Source: Scilla litardierei | Taxonomy: Eukaryota > Streptophyta > Magnoliopsida > Asparagales > Asparagaceae | Assembly (NCBI GenBank): GCA_030789695.1 | Contig: CM061132.1 | Coordinates: 154,362,817-154,426,816, forward strand | DNA: 64,000 bases | Direction of reading: 5' to 3' | Part shown: positions 1 to 14,149 of the stretch, one piece after another | Layout: each line of letters opens with the position of its first letter | Numbering within the stretch: position 1 is the stretch's first letter | Notes under the pieces: model-generated | Told to the model about the DNA's origin: nothing | The model's database searches: none | The model's input: only the letters and a program-made list of their open reading frames with translations | Made by a program: the position numbers and the translations under genes

Positions 1-1165
1 AGCTTACTCGGTCCGGGTAGGCAGAGCGGCAACTTTGAATCTTTTCCATTTCCTGTAGTGCTCGGTCGAGCAGCTCCTCTGCACGGGCCGAGCCACTGAA
101 CGAGCAGCGCATTGCTCGACCAAGTCACCTACTCGGTCGGCAATTATAGGGTCATTTTTGGAATGTTTTCTGAAGCCGCGATGCGCGCGATTTTGGGCAG
201 TGAAGCTGGGAGCTGTGCGAGCGACTAGGAGACTTTCATTAGGCGTTTTTGAACAGTTTTTGAAGGGGGAGCTGAGGCGATTTTTGTAGGGATTCTGGGA
301 TAAATTTTTGTAATAGGATTTTAGATCAAATACTCAGAGATTATTGTGTTTGTTCTTGATTACTCTTGCGTATTGGAATCTTGGAATTCTTCGGATCTAT
401 AAAACTGCAATTTCTATCAATTCCTCGCTGTAAGTCTTTTATTCATATTTCTCTGATTGTTATATTGTCTTCTTCTCGGGGATATATGATTTCATCTGCT
501 ATTATCGTCATGTGTGAGTAGATTATTCTAGGGTTGATGGGATAGCCCTAGGATCCTAGGGGAAGATGTAGATCTGGATCCCTACGTTGAATTGGGGATT
601 TAGGGTTGTATTTCGGTAGATCCTACCGAATCCGTAGATAACCCGTACTGAGATCATGCTCACGGTCTGTGGAATTAATGTGCTTAAGGGGTATCTAGGG
701 ATTCGAATAGGGAAATCGGTGGATCCAACCAAGGCACGTGACCATGCCCGGCTCGCGTCTTGAGGGGGATCCATCGACGAACTATACCGCTACGTTGATG
801 GCTACCGCCATTGCGTCAACGAGAGCCACCGAAATACCCGTAATTCTAACCCACGAGAGTGGTACGAATTGAAGGATTTATTCCTTAGCCCTAATGCAAT
901 GCAAGGATCCTATTCAAACGTTGACCCTCAATGATCCTAGTGGTGATCCCTAACGCCATAGTCCCTTTTTATTAGTATTACAACAACACCCAAACCAAAT
1001 CTTTTACCCCGATAGCTATCTTGCTTCAAGACTTAGGAACAAACTGAGAATCCATTGACACTATCACCGTCCCTGTGGGATTCGATATCTTTTATACTAT
1101 AACTCGACACCGTCTACTTGCGGATTGAGCCCGGAATTGAAGCCTAGGGGCCGTATCACGCCTGG
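1..1165 (+). repeat. Probable LTR fragment of an Athila/Tat-type gypsy retrotransposon
   Basis: The stretch has the texture of a long plant gypsy LTR: repeated 'ctcggtcg/gctcgacc' words at 60-150, an AT-rich middle, and near 1070-1125 a tail reading 'cctgtgggattcgat' followed by 'cttgcgg', which typically closes LTRs of Athila/Tat elements. I find no tRNA-Asp-type primer site after it and no partner LTR in the window, so it is a truncated or solo LTR sitting in an intron of CCT7. The left end is cut by the window edge. The family call is inference from word pattern only. Confidence 0.4.
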
Positions 1166-2869
1166 CGATCGTGACACCGCCAGGTGAAACCTAGGTGTAG
1201 GTTTCGGGTGCGTAAGCCCTACATGCAATCACTTTCACGATTTCCATTTAAAGTTACCAAACACCTTTTCTCTTTGATGTTTACTTCATGTTGGATGAAG
1301 TCGATTTCACTTTGACACTTTCACCTTTACTTTCGGATTGCCAACCACCTTAAAAAGTCAGAAGAAATTTTGAAAAACGGAATGTTTTCAACGCTTCATT
1401 TCCATAAAACCATCCTAATACCTGATTTTTGCGGATATATTTCTGTCAATTGTTTGAGTAAATATTGACCTGTATACGATAAAGCCACAGTTGTTTTCAG
1501 AGAACTAATCCGTTCTTAATAAATAATTCTTCCATACTCTTACAGTTTATTTGTCACTCATATGCCTAGTACCAATAATTGTTACTGCATGGCCATGTAT
1601 CCCTCCTATTGTTGTACATTGATATGACCATTGTTAAGCATTTGATTTCTACTTTTCATCAATATGTAAGCATCATTGTTATTGGTATGGTGGAAACTAC
1701 AGCTTTTTCCTTGGGTCTTCATTTTTAATATGTACTAGTTTAACTTTCAAATTATTGTTCTTATTAGAACTTTCTTCATTAATCACCATTGGATGGTCAT
1801 GAACTAGCTGCTTTCTTATATATTCCTTTTATGCATCTATGCACCTTCTTGATTGCATACTTGAGTTACCTTACCATTACTACAAAATTTATCATTATTT
1901 CTCTTCATCTTGATTTGTGCTATATGCCTCTAGCGTTCATTCAACACTTTTTAAAAATTCGTTGATATTTATGTCGTTTTTTTTTTTGATTTTTCTTGTA
2001 GATCACCATATGATGTTTATTTTTGTCATCATTGTTGTTGATGTCTACAAAATGCCTTCTTTTATGTTTAGATTTTGTAGATTACGGCCTTGCTATCATT
2101 CAAGGTGTTGGACCCTTGGCATTGACCATTGGGTAAAGTTTTATCTCCATGTTCAGTGCAAGAATGCATGTTGTGCTTACCTTCGGTTTATAGGCCTAAG
2201 ACCAGCAAGCTCTGAACCAGCAAGCTCTGAACTAAACCGGCGTTAATATCTGCTAAATTGTTTTTGCTATTCAGCCCTATCATTCTGTGTTACTTCTTGC
2301 ATTTGCTTTTCCCAATTACATCCTTTTAGGGTTTCTAGTACACCTATATATTAGTAATTGCTCTTGTTACATGTTCAGGCTACAGATTTTTGAGTATGGG
2401 TATTTATATAATTTCAACAATTCTTGGGATTAGGCTTTGTGGATCCACTCTACTGTTGCTTCCTCCAAAATATGAGTAATCTGAGATGAAAGCAGTACCT
2501 AAATGGTTCTTTGCTTCGGTCCAAAATCTTTACCTGGTTACCAGTTCTCAACTGCAGGCTTCCGGAAGTTAGATACAGTTTTAGTTGTACTAATTGTTAT
2601 TCCTATTTCTCAGTTGTGTGTATCCGAAGGTTTTGTTATTCATCTGTTCAGTGTTACAATTTCACAGTGGTGATAATAATCCCCAACATCACAAGTATGT
2701 TCATCATTATCTCATTGCTATTATCATGGCTATCAAGTATCAACAAATTCTTTTACTAGCACTGCAATTATGATTTCCAAGGCCATTGCTCTTATTAAGT
2801 TACTTAATAGGGGTCTTTTGTTTCTTCATTTGTTATATGCTGGTGTTTTAAGTTATTCCTTTTTTGCAG
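1166..2869 (+). other. Intron sequence of CCT7, no recognisable element
   Basis: AT-rich, no long open frame and no recognisable domain. It ends in a pyrimidine-rich tract and 'tttttgcag' acceptor at 2861-2869 directly before the first recognisable CCT7 exon. A small local duplication, 'ccagcaagctctgaa', lies near 2200-2230. Confidence 0.6.
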
Positions 2870-5800
2870 GGTAGTACAAACTTGGAAGCAATCCAAATAA
2901 TCAAAAAGGCTGGTGGATCCCTGAAAGATTCCTTTTTAGATGAAGGGTATGAATTTATAGCATCATATGTGTTTCGTTATGATCCCAAAACAGAGTTATA
3001 CCATCTAATTCTGCTTGGTCATATAGCACCTACTTGTTTAGACTTAAATTATATATTGACCATAATATCTTGTTGCACGTCATTATAATTTCTGTATTTT
3101 TCTACCATTGTGTTGTACTTCATCTGTTTGCAAATTGTTTGCTGGTTACTTTGAAATATGGTTCTCTGTGATTACGTTTGTGAGGGTGAATACATATGAT
3201 CTCTTCCTTTTTCCGGTAGATAGAAGCTTTCGTTGTTATGTGCAATCTTATTGTGTAAGTCAATACCATTTATTTCAGATAGTATTACTCAAGACTCTTG
3301 TATGATTTCTTCAGGTTAATATCTTTTATTCTACTGATCAATTTGCAAGGATTTGGCTTTCTGTAATTGTAGTAATGACATCTACTTGTACATCTACTTG
3401 TACATGCTCATTTGAATTTTTTGTCATATGCAGATTTATTTCATCTATTTTAATAAGTACAATTTGATGTGTAAAGAAGATTCATTCACATCCAAATGCA
3501 TATTTTACAAACATTACGGTACTTTTAAGTTTTAGTAGTAAGTGTTGATGGAAAAAGGTCAACCAAACAGTTCATACGATAAATAAAAATTGAAGGTGGT
3601 AAATTATTTAAACTTGAAAGAGGCTTCTTGTTGAAAGATTTTGATGCGGCCCGACTAGTAGAGGAGGCGGCTCGCGCGGACATGGAGGGGGCTCCGGTTC
3701 GGGTCTATCAACGGAGGAGGCGACTTGGGTCCACCACGGACCCGGTCCCAAACTTGTAATTTCGCAAGAGAAGGGGAGGGTTAAAGGGTAATTAGACATT
3801 TGCTAATCCCTCCCCTAATAAGGGGCCGGCCGGCCATAGCTATGGCTTTTATCGAAGAATTGATGAGGTATTTTATTTCCCTTAGAACCCTAGTTTAATT
3901 CTTATTGCTAATTAGTTGTTCTTGCATTTAGATCTATTATTCTAGGAATTAATTAGTATTTTCAGATCAGTTCTTCCTCATTAAACCCTAGATTAGGAAG
4001 TCCAAAGCCATAAAAATCCCACCTTTGATCCCCACAAAAAGCCCTAATCGTATCAAATTGGTATCAGAGCGGTCGATCTATGGCGAGCACACGATCCGTG
4101 GAGCGGGTTGAAGTTTTGGAAGAGAAGGTTGAACGGATGGAAGCCCAAATCAACAAGGGTTTCATCGACGTGAGAAGGGAAGACGCCGAGATAGCCACAG
4201 AGATCCGGGGAGAGATGAAAGAGATGAAAGAGAACCAAGAGGAAACGGAGGTGAAATTGACGGAATTAACGGAGGTTATAGCGGCGTTGACCACACATCT
4301 AGTACCAAAGGGGATCCAAGCAAAAAGGAGCCACCTTTGGCGAAGGACAAGGGCAAAAAGACGATTTTTTTCGAAGGCGGGCCGGAACGAGATGAAGACG
4401 TAGGTGTCGATCTAGGAGACAAGGAGTAGGGGACTCATCACGACCACGCGCCGCCGCGTCATGAAGAAAGGGGCACCGGAGGGGGGTTTTCGCCCCTCCG
4501 GCAGCCCTCCGGGTGGCCGTCGCACCCCCAGGGGTCTCGGGGGGGGGGGCCGGTGAACTACCAGAGGGGCGGGGGAGGGCCGCCAGGCCCCCAGGAGGGG
4601 CGGCCGCACCTGCCGCCCCTCGCTGCGCCTGCGGCGAACCCAGGCGGGCCTGCCGGCCCAAATTCAGGGCCGGCCGCCCCCGGCGAACCCCTGGGGGGCT
4701 TCGGTCGACCCCAGGGGAGGCCTCCGAGGGCCGACGGACCCCTGGGGGCCCTGCCGGCCTTCTAGGACGTCCGACAGACTTTTCTGAGCACATCCGGGCC
4801 CCCCTGGGGGCCCCGCCTGAGGCCCGAGGAGCACACTTTCCAGGGTTTCAGCCTTTTGGGGATCCGGAGGAGGTTTTTAGCAGCCTGGAGGCCACCACCA
4901 GATCACGGGTTGTTCGTCGACTCAGCCCCCACCATTCGGGGGAGTGACGGGTGACTGGAGAGCATACCATGGCACACTGGGAGGTCACCAGACAGAGTAC
5001 GAGCATCCACAGGGTGACTGGCACAGACATGGCGCAGAGGGAGGAGTCCGAGATCAAGCCGCCTCCTCTACTAGCCGATGCCGAGATACGGGAGAAGCGG
5101 GTGAAGGGATTGTGCTTCCGATGTGATGAGAAGTTCACCCCAGGACACCGATGCGCGAATCGGACTCTCCAGATACCGATAGCTGGCGATGAAGAGGGAG
5201 ATGACGAGGTTGTCATCCTAGAGGCAGGAGAGGATGAGGAGGTAGAGCACCAGCACGTGGATTTTGCGGAGGTGTCCCTCAATTCCGTGGTAGGGTTCAC
5301 ACCGAACCATACCATGAAATTGGTGGGACAGGTGGGCAGTCAGGAGGTGATAGTGTTGATCGACAGTGGGGCCACCCACAACTTCATTTCCAGCAGGTCG
5401 GTGGGGGCACAAGGACTGCAGATGAGTGGCACGGGGCGGTATGGAGTGATGCTGGGCACGGGACAGGTGACACACAGCACAGGTGTCTGCCGCGGGATGA
5501 TGTTGACGATTCAGGGAGTGCAGATTGTCACAGACTTTCTTCCCTTGGATCTTGGGAGTACCGATGTCATCCTGGGGATGAAGTGGCTGCAGACCCTCGG
5601 GGAGACCAGGACAAATTGGAAGATGCTGAGGATGGAGTACCAGGAAGGGGGGACAGTGGTACTGCAGGGGGGGATCCTAGCCTCTGCCGTTCGTGGGTGT
5701 CTTATAAGGCCATGTCCAGGGCGATCCACACGGCAGGAGGAGCTTACTTGGTGGAGCTACAAGCTGTGACAGCATCAGTGCAGAGCGAGGACCGGACACA

Positions 5801-8800
5801 GGTGGTGGTACCGGAGGTTGAGCAGCTGCTGGCTCAGTTTGAGGAGGTTTTCCAGACACCACAGGGCCTGCCACCACACAGAGATCATGAGCACGCCATT
5901 GTCTTGAGGGAGGGCGTGTCTCCCATCAGTGTGCGACCCTACAGGTACCCACATGTACAGAAGGACGAGATAGAGAGGCTGGTGGAGGACATGCTGCAGG
6001 CAGGAGTGATTCAGCCGAGTACTAACCCCTTCTCCAGTCCGGTTTTGTTAGTGAAAAAGAAGGATGGCAGCTGGAGATTCTGCGTGGATTACATGGCCCT
6101 AAATAAGGAGACGGTTGCAGATAAATTCCACATCCCTGTGATTGACGAGTTGCTGGATGAGCTCCACGGGGCAGCTTGCTTTTCCAAGATTGATCTGAAG
6201 TTCGGGTACCATCAGATACGGATGAGGGCGGCCGACGTGCCCAAGACTGCTCTCAGGACTCACGAGGGGCATTATGAGTTCCTAGTCATGCCCTTCGGCC
6301 TGACGAATGCCCATGCGACGTTCCAGGCCTTGATGAACAAGGTGTTCCGACCCTTCCTCCGGAGGTTTGTGCTGGTATTTTTTGACGACATCCTGGTGTA
6401 CAGTCGCAGCATGGATGAGCATGTGGGGCACCTGCGAGCAGTGTTGCATGAGTTACAGGAGCAGCAGCTGTGTGCTAATAAGAAGAAATGTTTGTTTGGG
6501 CAGCTGCATGTTGAGTACTTGGGGCACGTGGTGTCAGCGGAGGGAGTGGCAGCAGATAGGGCCAATATTGCTGCCATGTTGGATTGGCCGATACCTACCA
6601 CCTTACGGGGTTTGCGGGGCTTCTTGGGCCTGACAGGGTACTACAGGAAGTTTGTCAGGGATACAGTACGATTGCTTGGTCACTTACCGAGCAGCTCAAG
6701 AAGGACAACTTCCACTGGGGCGAAGAGGCGACCAAGGCGTTCGAGGCCTTGAAGCAGGCAATGACGACGGTGCCTGTTTTAGCACTTTCAGATTTCAGCA
6801 GACCATTTGTGATAGACACCGACACGTCAGGATATGGGTTGGGCGCAGTGTTGATGCAAGACCAGAGGCCGATTGCTTTCTTCAGTCAGACTCTGTCAGC
6901 ATGAGCGAGGCTGAAGTCAGTGTATGAGCGGGAGCTGATGGCGATTGTCCTGTCCATTCAGAAGTGGCGGCCCTACTTGTTGGGTAGGAAGTTCATAGTG
7001 AGGACCGACCATCGGAGCTTGAAATATTTATTGGAGCAGCGCATGGTTACCGAGGAGCATCAGAGGTGGCTCTCCAAGTTGGTCCATTTCACATTCGAGA
7101 TACAGTACCGGCCAGGCCTGGAGAACAAGGCGGCAGACACTTGTCACGGCGCGAGGAGCATGTCGAGGTGGCGGCCATTTCAGCACCGGTCCTTCTGGAC
7201 TGGGAGCCGTTGAGCAGGGAGATTGAGACTGATGAGGACCTGGCGAGGATACGTGAGGCACTGCAGCAGGGCTCCGCTGACTTTCAGGGCTACCGCATGG
7301 ATGGACATAGGCTTCTCTACCAGGGCAGATTGGTGATTCCCAGGGGCTCCGCCCATATTCCGATGATTTTTCAGGAGTTTCACGGCAGTGCCATTGGCGG
7401 CCACTCTGAGATACAACAGACTTATAGGAGGATGGCGAGGGAGTTATACTGGCCCGGGATAAAGAAAGACATTGCCCAGCGAATAGCAGAGTGTGACGTG
7501 TGCCAGCGTCACAAGTATATGACAATGGCACCAGCAGGACTCTTACAGCCATTGGCCTTACCAGAGAGAGTGGGAGGAGATCAGCATGGATTTTATCGAG
7601 GGGTTGCCGCGATCAGAGGGTTACAGTTCTATACTAGTGGTGATTGATCGGCTCAGCAAATATGCCCATTTCATACCCCTCAAGCACCCGTACACTGCAG
7701 TTACAGTGGCAACAGCTTTTATGAAGGAGGTGGTTCGCTTGCACGGTTTTTCCGTCTCCATAGTGTCAGACCGCGATAAGGTGTTCATTAGCAGTTTCTG
7801 GCAGAAGTTATTCAAGGTGCATGGGATCAAGCTGCGAAGGAGCACTGCCTATCACCCACAGACGGATGGTCAGACAGAAGTGGTGAATAAGAGTGTGGAA
7901 ACCTACCTGAGGTGCGTTGCGTCAGATGCGCCGAAGCAGTGGGCCAGATGGTTGCCATGGGCAGAATATTGGTACAACACCTCGTACTACTCGGCAGCAC
8001 AGAGCACCCCTTTTCGGATCCTATACGGTCGGGACCCGCCCCAGTTGATACACTATAGCCGAGGGGCCACACCGGTGTCACATGTAGAGGAGCATTTGAC
8101 TGAGAGGGACAAATATCTGGAGGAGTTGAAGAAACACCTGTTGAGAGCCAGCAGATTATGAAGACCAAGGCTGATGTACACCGGAGAGACGAGCATTTTG
8201 CGGTGGGAGATCGGGTTTACCTGAAGCTCCGACCTTACAGACAGAGGACCTTGGCCCGTTGGAGCAATGAGAAGCTAGCAGCCCGCTACTATGGACTTTT
8301 CGAGATGACAGCTCAGATCGGAAAGGTGGCCCATCGTCTGCGGTTGCCGGCCACTTCCACCATTCACCAAGTGTTTCACGTATCGCAGTTGAGGAGGGCC
8401 ATTGGGAATCGCACACTATCACCAACCCTGCCACCCACTTTGACAGATGACATGGAGGTGCTTCTGGAGCCTCAGGAGTTGACAGGGATCGGCAAGGGCA
8501 ATGACGGGACACAGGAGGTGCGTAGTCGATGGCGGGGCCTACCAGACTACGATGCTACATGTGAGTTTGCTACAGTGATCCGCAACCAATTTCCGGAATT
8601 CCACTTTGAGGACAAGGTGGCACTTTTGAGGGGAGTAATGATGCGGCTCGGCTAGTAGAGGAGGCGGCTCGCGCGGACATGGAGGGGGCTCCGGTTCGGG
8701 TCTATCAACGGAGGAGGCGACTTGGGTCCACCACGGACCCGGTCCCAAACTTGTAATTACGTAAGAGAAGGGGAGGGTTAAATGGTAATTAGACATTTGC

Positions 8801-11800
8801 TAATCCCTCCCCTAATATGGGGCCGGCCGGCCCTAGCTATGGCTTTTATCGAAGAATTGATGAGGTATTTTATTTCCCTTAGAACCCTAGTTTAATTCCT
8901 ATTGCTAATTAGTTGTTCTTGCATTTAGATCTATTATTCTAGGAATTAATTAGTATTTTCAGATCAGTTCTTCCTCATTAAACCCTAGATTAGGAAGTCT
9001 AAAGCCATAAAAATCCCACCTTTGATCCCCACAAAAAGCCCTAATCGTATCAGATTTATGGATGATCGAGTTTTTGATGGTGTCAGATTATATCGAAGAA
9101 AGGAAACTGAACAACTAGCTGTTCTAAATCTTTTTCACGGCATATCATAGTGATATGGTTACTGGCATATTCGGGCTACCCAATGTTTTTAAAGGCTCTA
9201 GGTGGGGGTGGCGTGGCGTGGCGCCTACAACAGCACCTAGCTGCCTATGCGGGGCCTATGCGGTGGAGAAATTGACAAAAAAAATAAAGAAGAGGGGAGA
9301 GAGAGGAGATACAAAGAAAAGGGCGAATGAACTTAGAGGGGATCACTACTAGGGTTAGCAAACAGGTCGGGTCGGGTCGGGTTGGGTTTGACCAGATCCA
9401 AAAAGGTCCATACTTGATCCTGACTCAAATTGCAGACGTGTTGGGAGACATTGAGCACATAGCTGATTAGTAGAAATTTGGGTAATCATACCCAACTTGC
9501 TTAAAGCCAGCGGGTTAGGTGTGGGCTGGGTACAGGTCAGGGTTGGTCCGGGGTTGGTATAAGTGGGTTGAGTTCAGATCGGGTTTGGTATATATTTTAC
9601 AAATACTTTTTAAAAATAAATTAGATTTTGTGCAAATGGTTTGAATTAAACCCACATTGCCTTTTACCTTCAAATCAGACTGACCATCAAGCTACCTCAT
9701 CCTTGTGTTTAAACTTATATACATACACATATATATACATATATACATATACATATATGAGATTAATGTTATGAGATTAATGTAAATCAGGTGGCATCTG
9801 ACCAACTTGGCTCTGGTGCGTTGACGTGACGGCCTACCATTGGCCGTCCATAAAGCAAAAAGCAACATACCATTGGCCGCCCATAAAGCAAAAGCAACAT
9901 ACCATTGGCCGCCCATAAAGCAAAAGTACTTTTTGCTTTATGGACGGCCAATTGTAGGCCGCCACGTCAACACACGTGAGCCAAGTTGGTAAAGTGCCAT
10001 CTTTTTGACATCATTCTCTACATATATATACATATACATATATATATACATATATATACATGCGATTCATGTAGGACAGATGACACCTGACCAACTTGGG
10101 TCAGGTGCACTGACGTGGCGGCCTCTCATTGGCCGTCCAAAAGCAAGTGCTTTTTGGGCGACCAATGAGAGGCTGCTATGTCAGCCAGTGTTCTAGATAT
10201 CGGTCCGATATCCGATATATCGGCTGCAATATCGGTTTTATCACTAGGCCGATACGATATGGGCATATATTGCGGTTTCCGATATTTGGGGAAATATCGC
10301 CGCAATATCGGGCTGCGGCCGATATTGCGGCCGATATATCCCTTTCAAATATCGGCCGCAATTCAAAGTTTTTTAAAAACTAAGTTAGCGGGTCGGTCCA
10401 TTTACAAGTAGATCCGACCGGAGTCACCCGACCTAACCATTTACTTAAAACGACGAGAGACATCAGGATTTTTGAGATATAATTGCTGCTTGGCCCTAAT
10501 TCTAATCACACTGCTCTGCTCCTCTCGACGCTCCGCTCCTTACACCGCTCAGCTCAGCTCCGTCAGGTGAAAATTTCTGACAACAATCGATTGAGTTTTG
10601 GCGTCCGGCATTCAATCTTTGCAAGGAAGTGTTTTCTGATCAAGGTGAGTAGTCGTGCCCTTCTTTTGGTTTTTCATTTTTTTCGGTTTTTAATTTTTTC
10701 CCCTTTCAGTATTGGGTTTTTTTCATCGATCGAGCTTTTGACATCTGACGTTCGATCTTCGCAAGGGATTTTCTGATCAAGATTAGTACTTACGGCGTAG
10801 TATTCTTTACCTTTTTCATTTTTTTATTTTTTAAAATTTTCAGTCTAGCATTTGTTCTTCTTAAGAGGGTTTTTCGATCAAGGTGAGTATTCTTTCCTTT
10901 TGTACATTTATTATTATTTTTCAATTTTTTGATTTTCATCTTCACACTGTTAATATTGATCCATATGAATCATATATTGTATGTATTTAACTCGTTTGGT
11001 TTGTGACCACTTAAAGAAATATTCCACCAAGTGGATGGCCGATATTCATTTTCAATGAGATAAATATACACAAAACATATTTTTATTTGAGTTTCTATAG
11101 TTTATATTTTCTTAAACTCCTATGCTTTTATTTGACATCATTTTTAACCTCTGATAACACTCCGATATTAAGTCAATATCCCAAATATTCATGTTTAACG
11201 AGATAAGTATAAGTATAACCAAAACATACTTATGTTTAAGTTAGTATAGTTTATATCTTCTTAGATACATCTATGATAACATGTCATAATTTTTAAGCCT
11301 CCGATATGACACTCTGATATTTAGTCAATATCCCCGATATATCCCCGATATCCGCAATCCGATATCAAATTTACTAGGCCGATACGCGACCGACATCCGA
11401 TATTTAGAACACTGATGTCAGCGCACCTGACCCAAGTTGGTCAGGTGCTATTCTTGCTTTTGGGCGGCCAATGAGAGGACGTCTCGTCAGCACACCTGAC
11501 CCAAGTTGGTCAGGTCCATTTGTTTGATATTATTATATATATAATACATTTGATGACTTTTTTGAATCTTTGTCCTATGTGGCACCCAAAATATGACTAG
11601 GACAAACATGTATGACTTGGATGCTGACTAGGACAATGATAATAGGAAAAATGATTTGAATTTGAAATTTGGGGCAACATATTAGGGTGAAAATTAAAAC
11701 TTGGGAGAAAAATTTAAATGAGATTTGATTTTTGTGTTGGGGAAAAGTTAAAGGGGGAAATATTTAACTTTGAATTCACTTAATGGGGGAAAAATTTAAA

Positions 11801-14086
11801 TGAACCGTGCCCTACGGGTTATGACTAGTGTGTGTGTTGATTATGATCCATTCCGATGGACCAAATATGCGGATCCATCCAAGCGAAATTTAGAATTAGG
11901 TAACATAAATGGGAAATTCGTTCTATTGTATGTGATTTAACATGTTTGAATTACATACAAATAAAATTTCTAATAATTTAGATATATTTTATTATGCATC
12001 AAGTGTTAACAAATTAGTTGATTTTATAGTGATTCTGAAATGTTGATTTTGCAACCATGTTTTGCAATAAACTATATCCAAATTATTTAAGAATTATTTA
12101 AGCTTTTATTTGTAAGTAGTTTAGACATGTTAGATAACACATAATGTATTTTTCATTTGGTTTACCTAATTTTAAATTTAACTTGGATGAAACTGCATGT
12201 TTGGTCTATCCGAATGGATCCTAATCAACACACATTTATATGTGGGTAGAATGCAGATCAATTCGGGTTATATCATTAAAATGGAACTCGACCCACTTAC
12301 TATCCGGTTCAACCGGGTTGACCCAGAATCAAACCTGGTTAGGTCCTTGTCCATACCCAGATAAAAGGAGGCGGGTTCAGGTCATAGGGTCAGTTTTAAT
12401 TTTCCAGGTCTAATCATTGCAGTTGACATCTGCCATTCGTTGCTGCATCCACTTCTATTGAAGAGGGGGTACGATTCTAAACCCTCCATCTTCTCTGTGT
12501 GGGTGTGGATGTGGATGGATGGGTAAGAGGTGGCGGTAGCATCATCATAGGAGATTTGGAGGGGATCGATGGTGATTGACAATGACAATAGCCCCGGTAA
12601 GTTTTCTTTCTATCTCTTTCTTGTTAAAAACCTTCGATTTATGGGTAAGCGTCGCCTAATGGTGACGCCTACCTCTGATTTGGATGGTTCAGAGGGAGCG
12701 GCGGTTGTGCGTAAGCGGCCATCTAGACTGCTTTTAAAACATTCAAGCTTTCGAGTGTAAATATTTATATGTGAGGTAGCATGATCTTTTTTAACTTAAG
12801 AATATGCAGTTGCCTGGGCCAAGGCTTCTTGCCTATTGCAAAGAGGTTATAGGCCAATCCATTGTTTTTTTTTTTGAGAAAGGGACCGGGGCACACATGC
12901 GTTGGGCATTGAACTCTCGACCTCCATATTGGGAGGGAAAGCTCCTACCAATGAGCCTAGACTCCTTGAAGTCTGGCCATTACCTAACTTGACTGCTATG
13001 TTTATCTCATGATGGAAGGAAAATGATCTGTTCTGTCGTATTTACTGTCTTCCTCTGGAAGACCTCAAATAACTCAACTATGTGGGTATCTGCACATGCG
13101 ATAACCTCAAATAACCCAACTAGGTGGGTATGTCCATACGCTTCAAGTCTTCCAAGCTTTCATTTATATTCATGCTTTTGTTGACAGAAGTTACCTTAAT
13201 CAGAAACATTAATTTAGGAGTATGTTTCTCAAGTGTCCCATGTCATTTATATTCATGCTTTTTGTCAAAAGAAGTTACCTTATTCAATATCAATGAATAG
13301 TGCCCGGTGGCCGAGCATTTCAATTCACGATCAAAGAGTACCAGAACTTTCTAGTTGGCTTCTCGGAGTGTTTTATTGTTAGCCTGTACTAGTGGATGGG
13401 ATATACCATATTACCAAAATCAGTCCGTGGGAGTATTACCTCAAATTGGTGTGCATTTGGTTTATAATGGATCAGATGTTCTCCACCTAATTTCTTTAGT
13501 TAGGGGTTAGATATTTATTCGCTTTGTTTCTCTCTCATGTTCCTACGATACTTCCTTCAACTCCTTAAATTACTGAATATTACAATATACTTCATTTTTT
13601 TTTTCTAATTTCCTCCTTAATACAGTCAACGGTAAAGACGAAATAACATACCTACCTCTCTCAACCTTAAAACCAACACATGTCATTTACGGGTCATCAA
13701 AAGGAAAAAAATGTCATTAAAAAAATACATGATTGCATGTGCTAACGGGTATCCCCGTCATCTTAAAGCAGAAAAAAAGAAATCCACTCACACTCCACAC
13801 TATACTCTCCAAAGGAAACCGATAAAGTTACCTACCCATCATGATGCAAACCAATCAAACCAATCCGCCCACTAGCAGGCGATGCCTAAGCCTTTTAAGT
13901 TAATTGATATACTCATTTTAAATAATGCACTTTTCCAAAGTTGACATATGTTTAAACATATCCAACTGAGCTCAGGTCAACTGGATAAAATTTCCAGTGA
14001 GGTTATTGGTTGGAATCACTCCATTAGTGCTGTGCGTGCGTGCATGTTTTTTTGGGGTTTTTTTTGGTTTTTTTGGTTTGGTTTTG

Positions 14087-14117
<31 letters not shown>

Positions 14118-14118
14118 T

Positions 14119-14149
<31 letters not shown>

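Larger units (their letters stand above)
3642..9052 (+). mobile_element. Ty3/gypsy chromovirus-type LTR retrotransposon, broken
   Basis: A 5.4-kb element with two 414-bp LTRs, TSD GATTT on both sides (3637-3641 and 9053-9057), an initiator-Met primer site, a gag remnant, protease, reverse transcriptase, RNase H, integrase and a C-terminal chromodomain-like segment in gypsy order. By eye the LTRs differ at about nine positions (about 2%), so the insertion is fairly recent. The pol frame is nevertheless interrupted several times and the gag core is missing, so the copy cannot be autonomous. The zinc-knuckle style and the chromodomain ending FPEFHFEDK suggest the Reina-like chromovirus group; the clade is inference. 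It lies in intron 1 of CCT7 in the same orientation as the gene. Confidence 0.93.
9344..12423. mobile_element. Possible decayed hAT-like element enclosing nested MITEs
   Basis: The left end 'agggttagcaaacaggtcgggtcggg' (about 9352-9377) resembles the complement of the right end near 12400-12420 ('ccaggtctaatcattgcag'). The inner flanks share gggtcggg / ggttgaacc-type words, a pattern seen at ends of plant hAT MITEs. All nested elements between 9714 and 12234 would then be later insertions. The ends are too degenerate to be sure and no TSD was established. Confidence 0.3.

Noticed and set aside
1..2869. Search for upstream CCT7 exons in the left part of the window
   Set aside because: No segment encodes the residues expected before GSTNLEA; the left 2.9 kb reads as intron with an LTR fragment, so earlier exons must lie outside.
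4299..4947. Overlapping Pro/Gly/Arg-rich frames on both strands in the gypsy element
   Set aside because: Open on both strands because of extreme GC content; no recognisable motif and no sign of a captured gene that I can name.
10196..10350. Dense CGATAT/ATATCG repeats as a possible CRISPR or satellite array
   Set aside because: No constant repeat-spacer period; they lie inside inverted-repeat ends with an 8-bp TSD, which fits subterminal sites of a hAT-like element.
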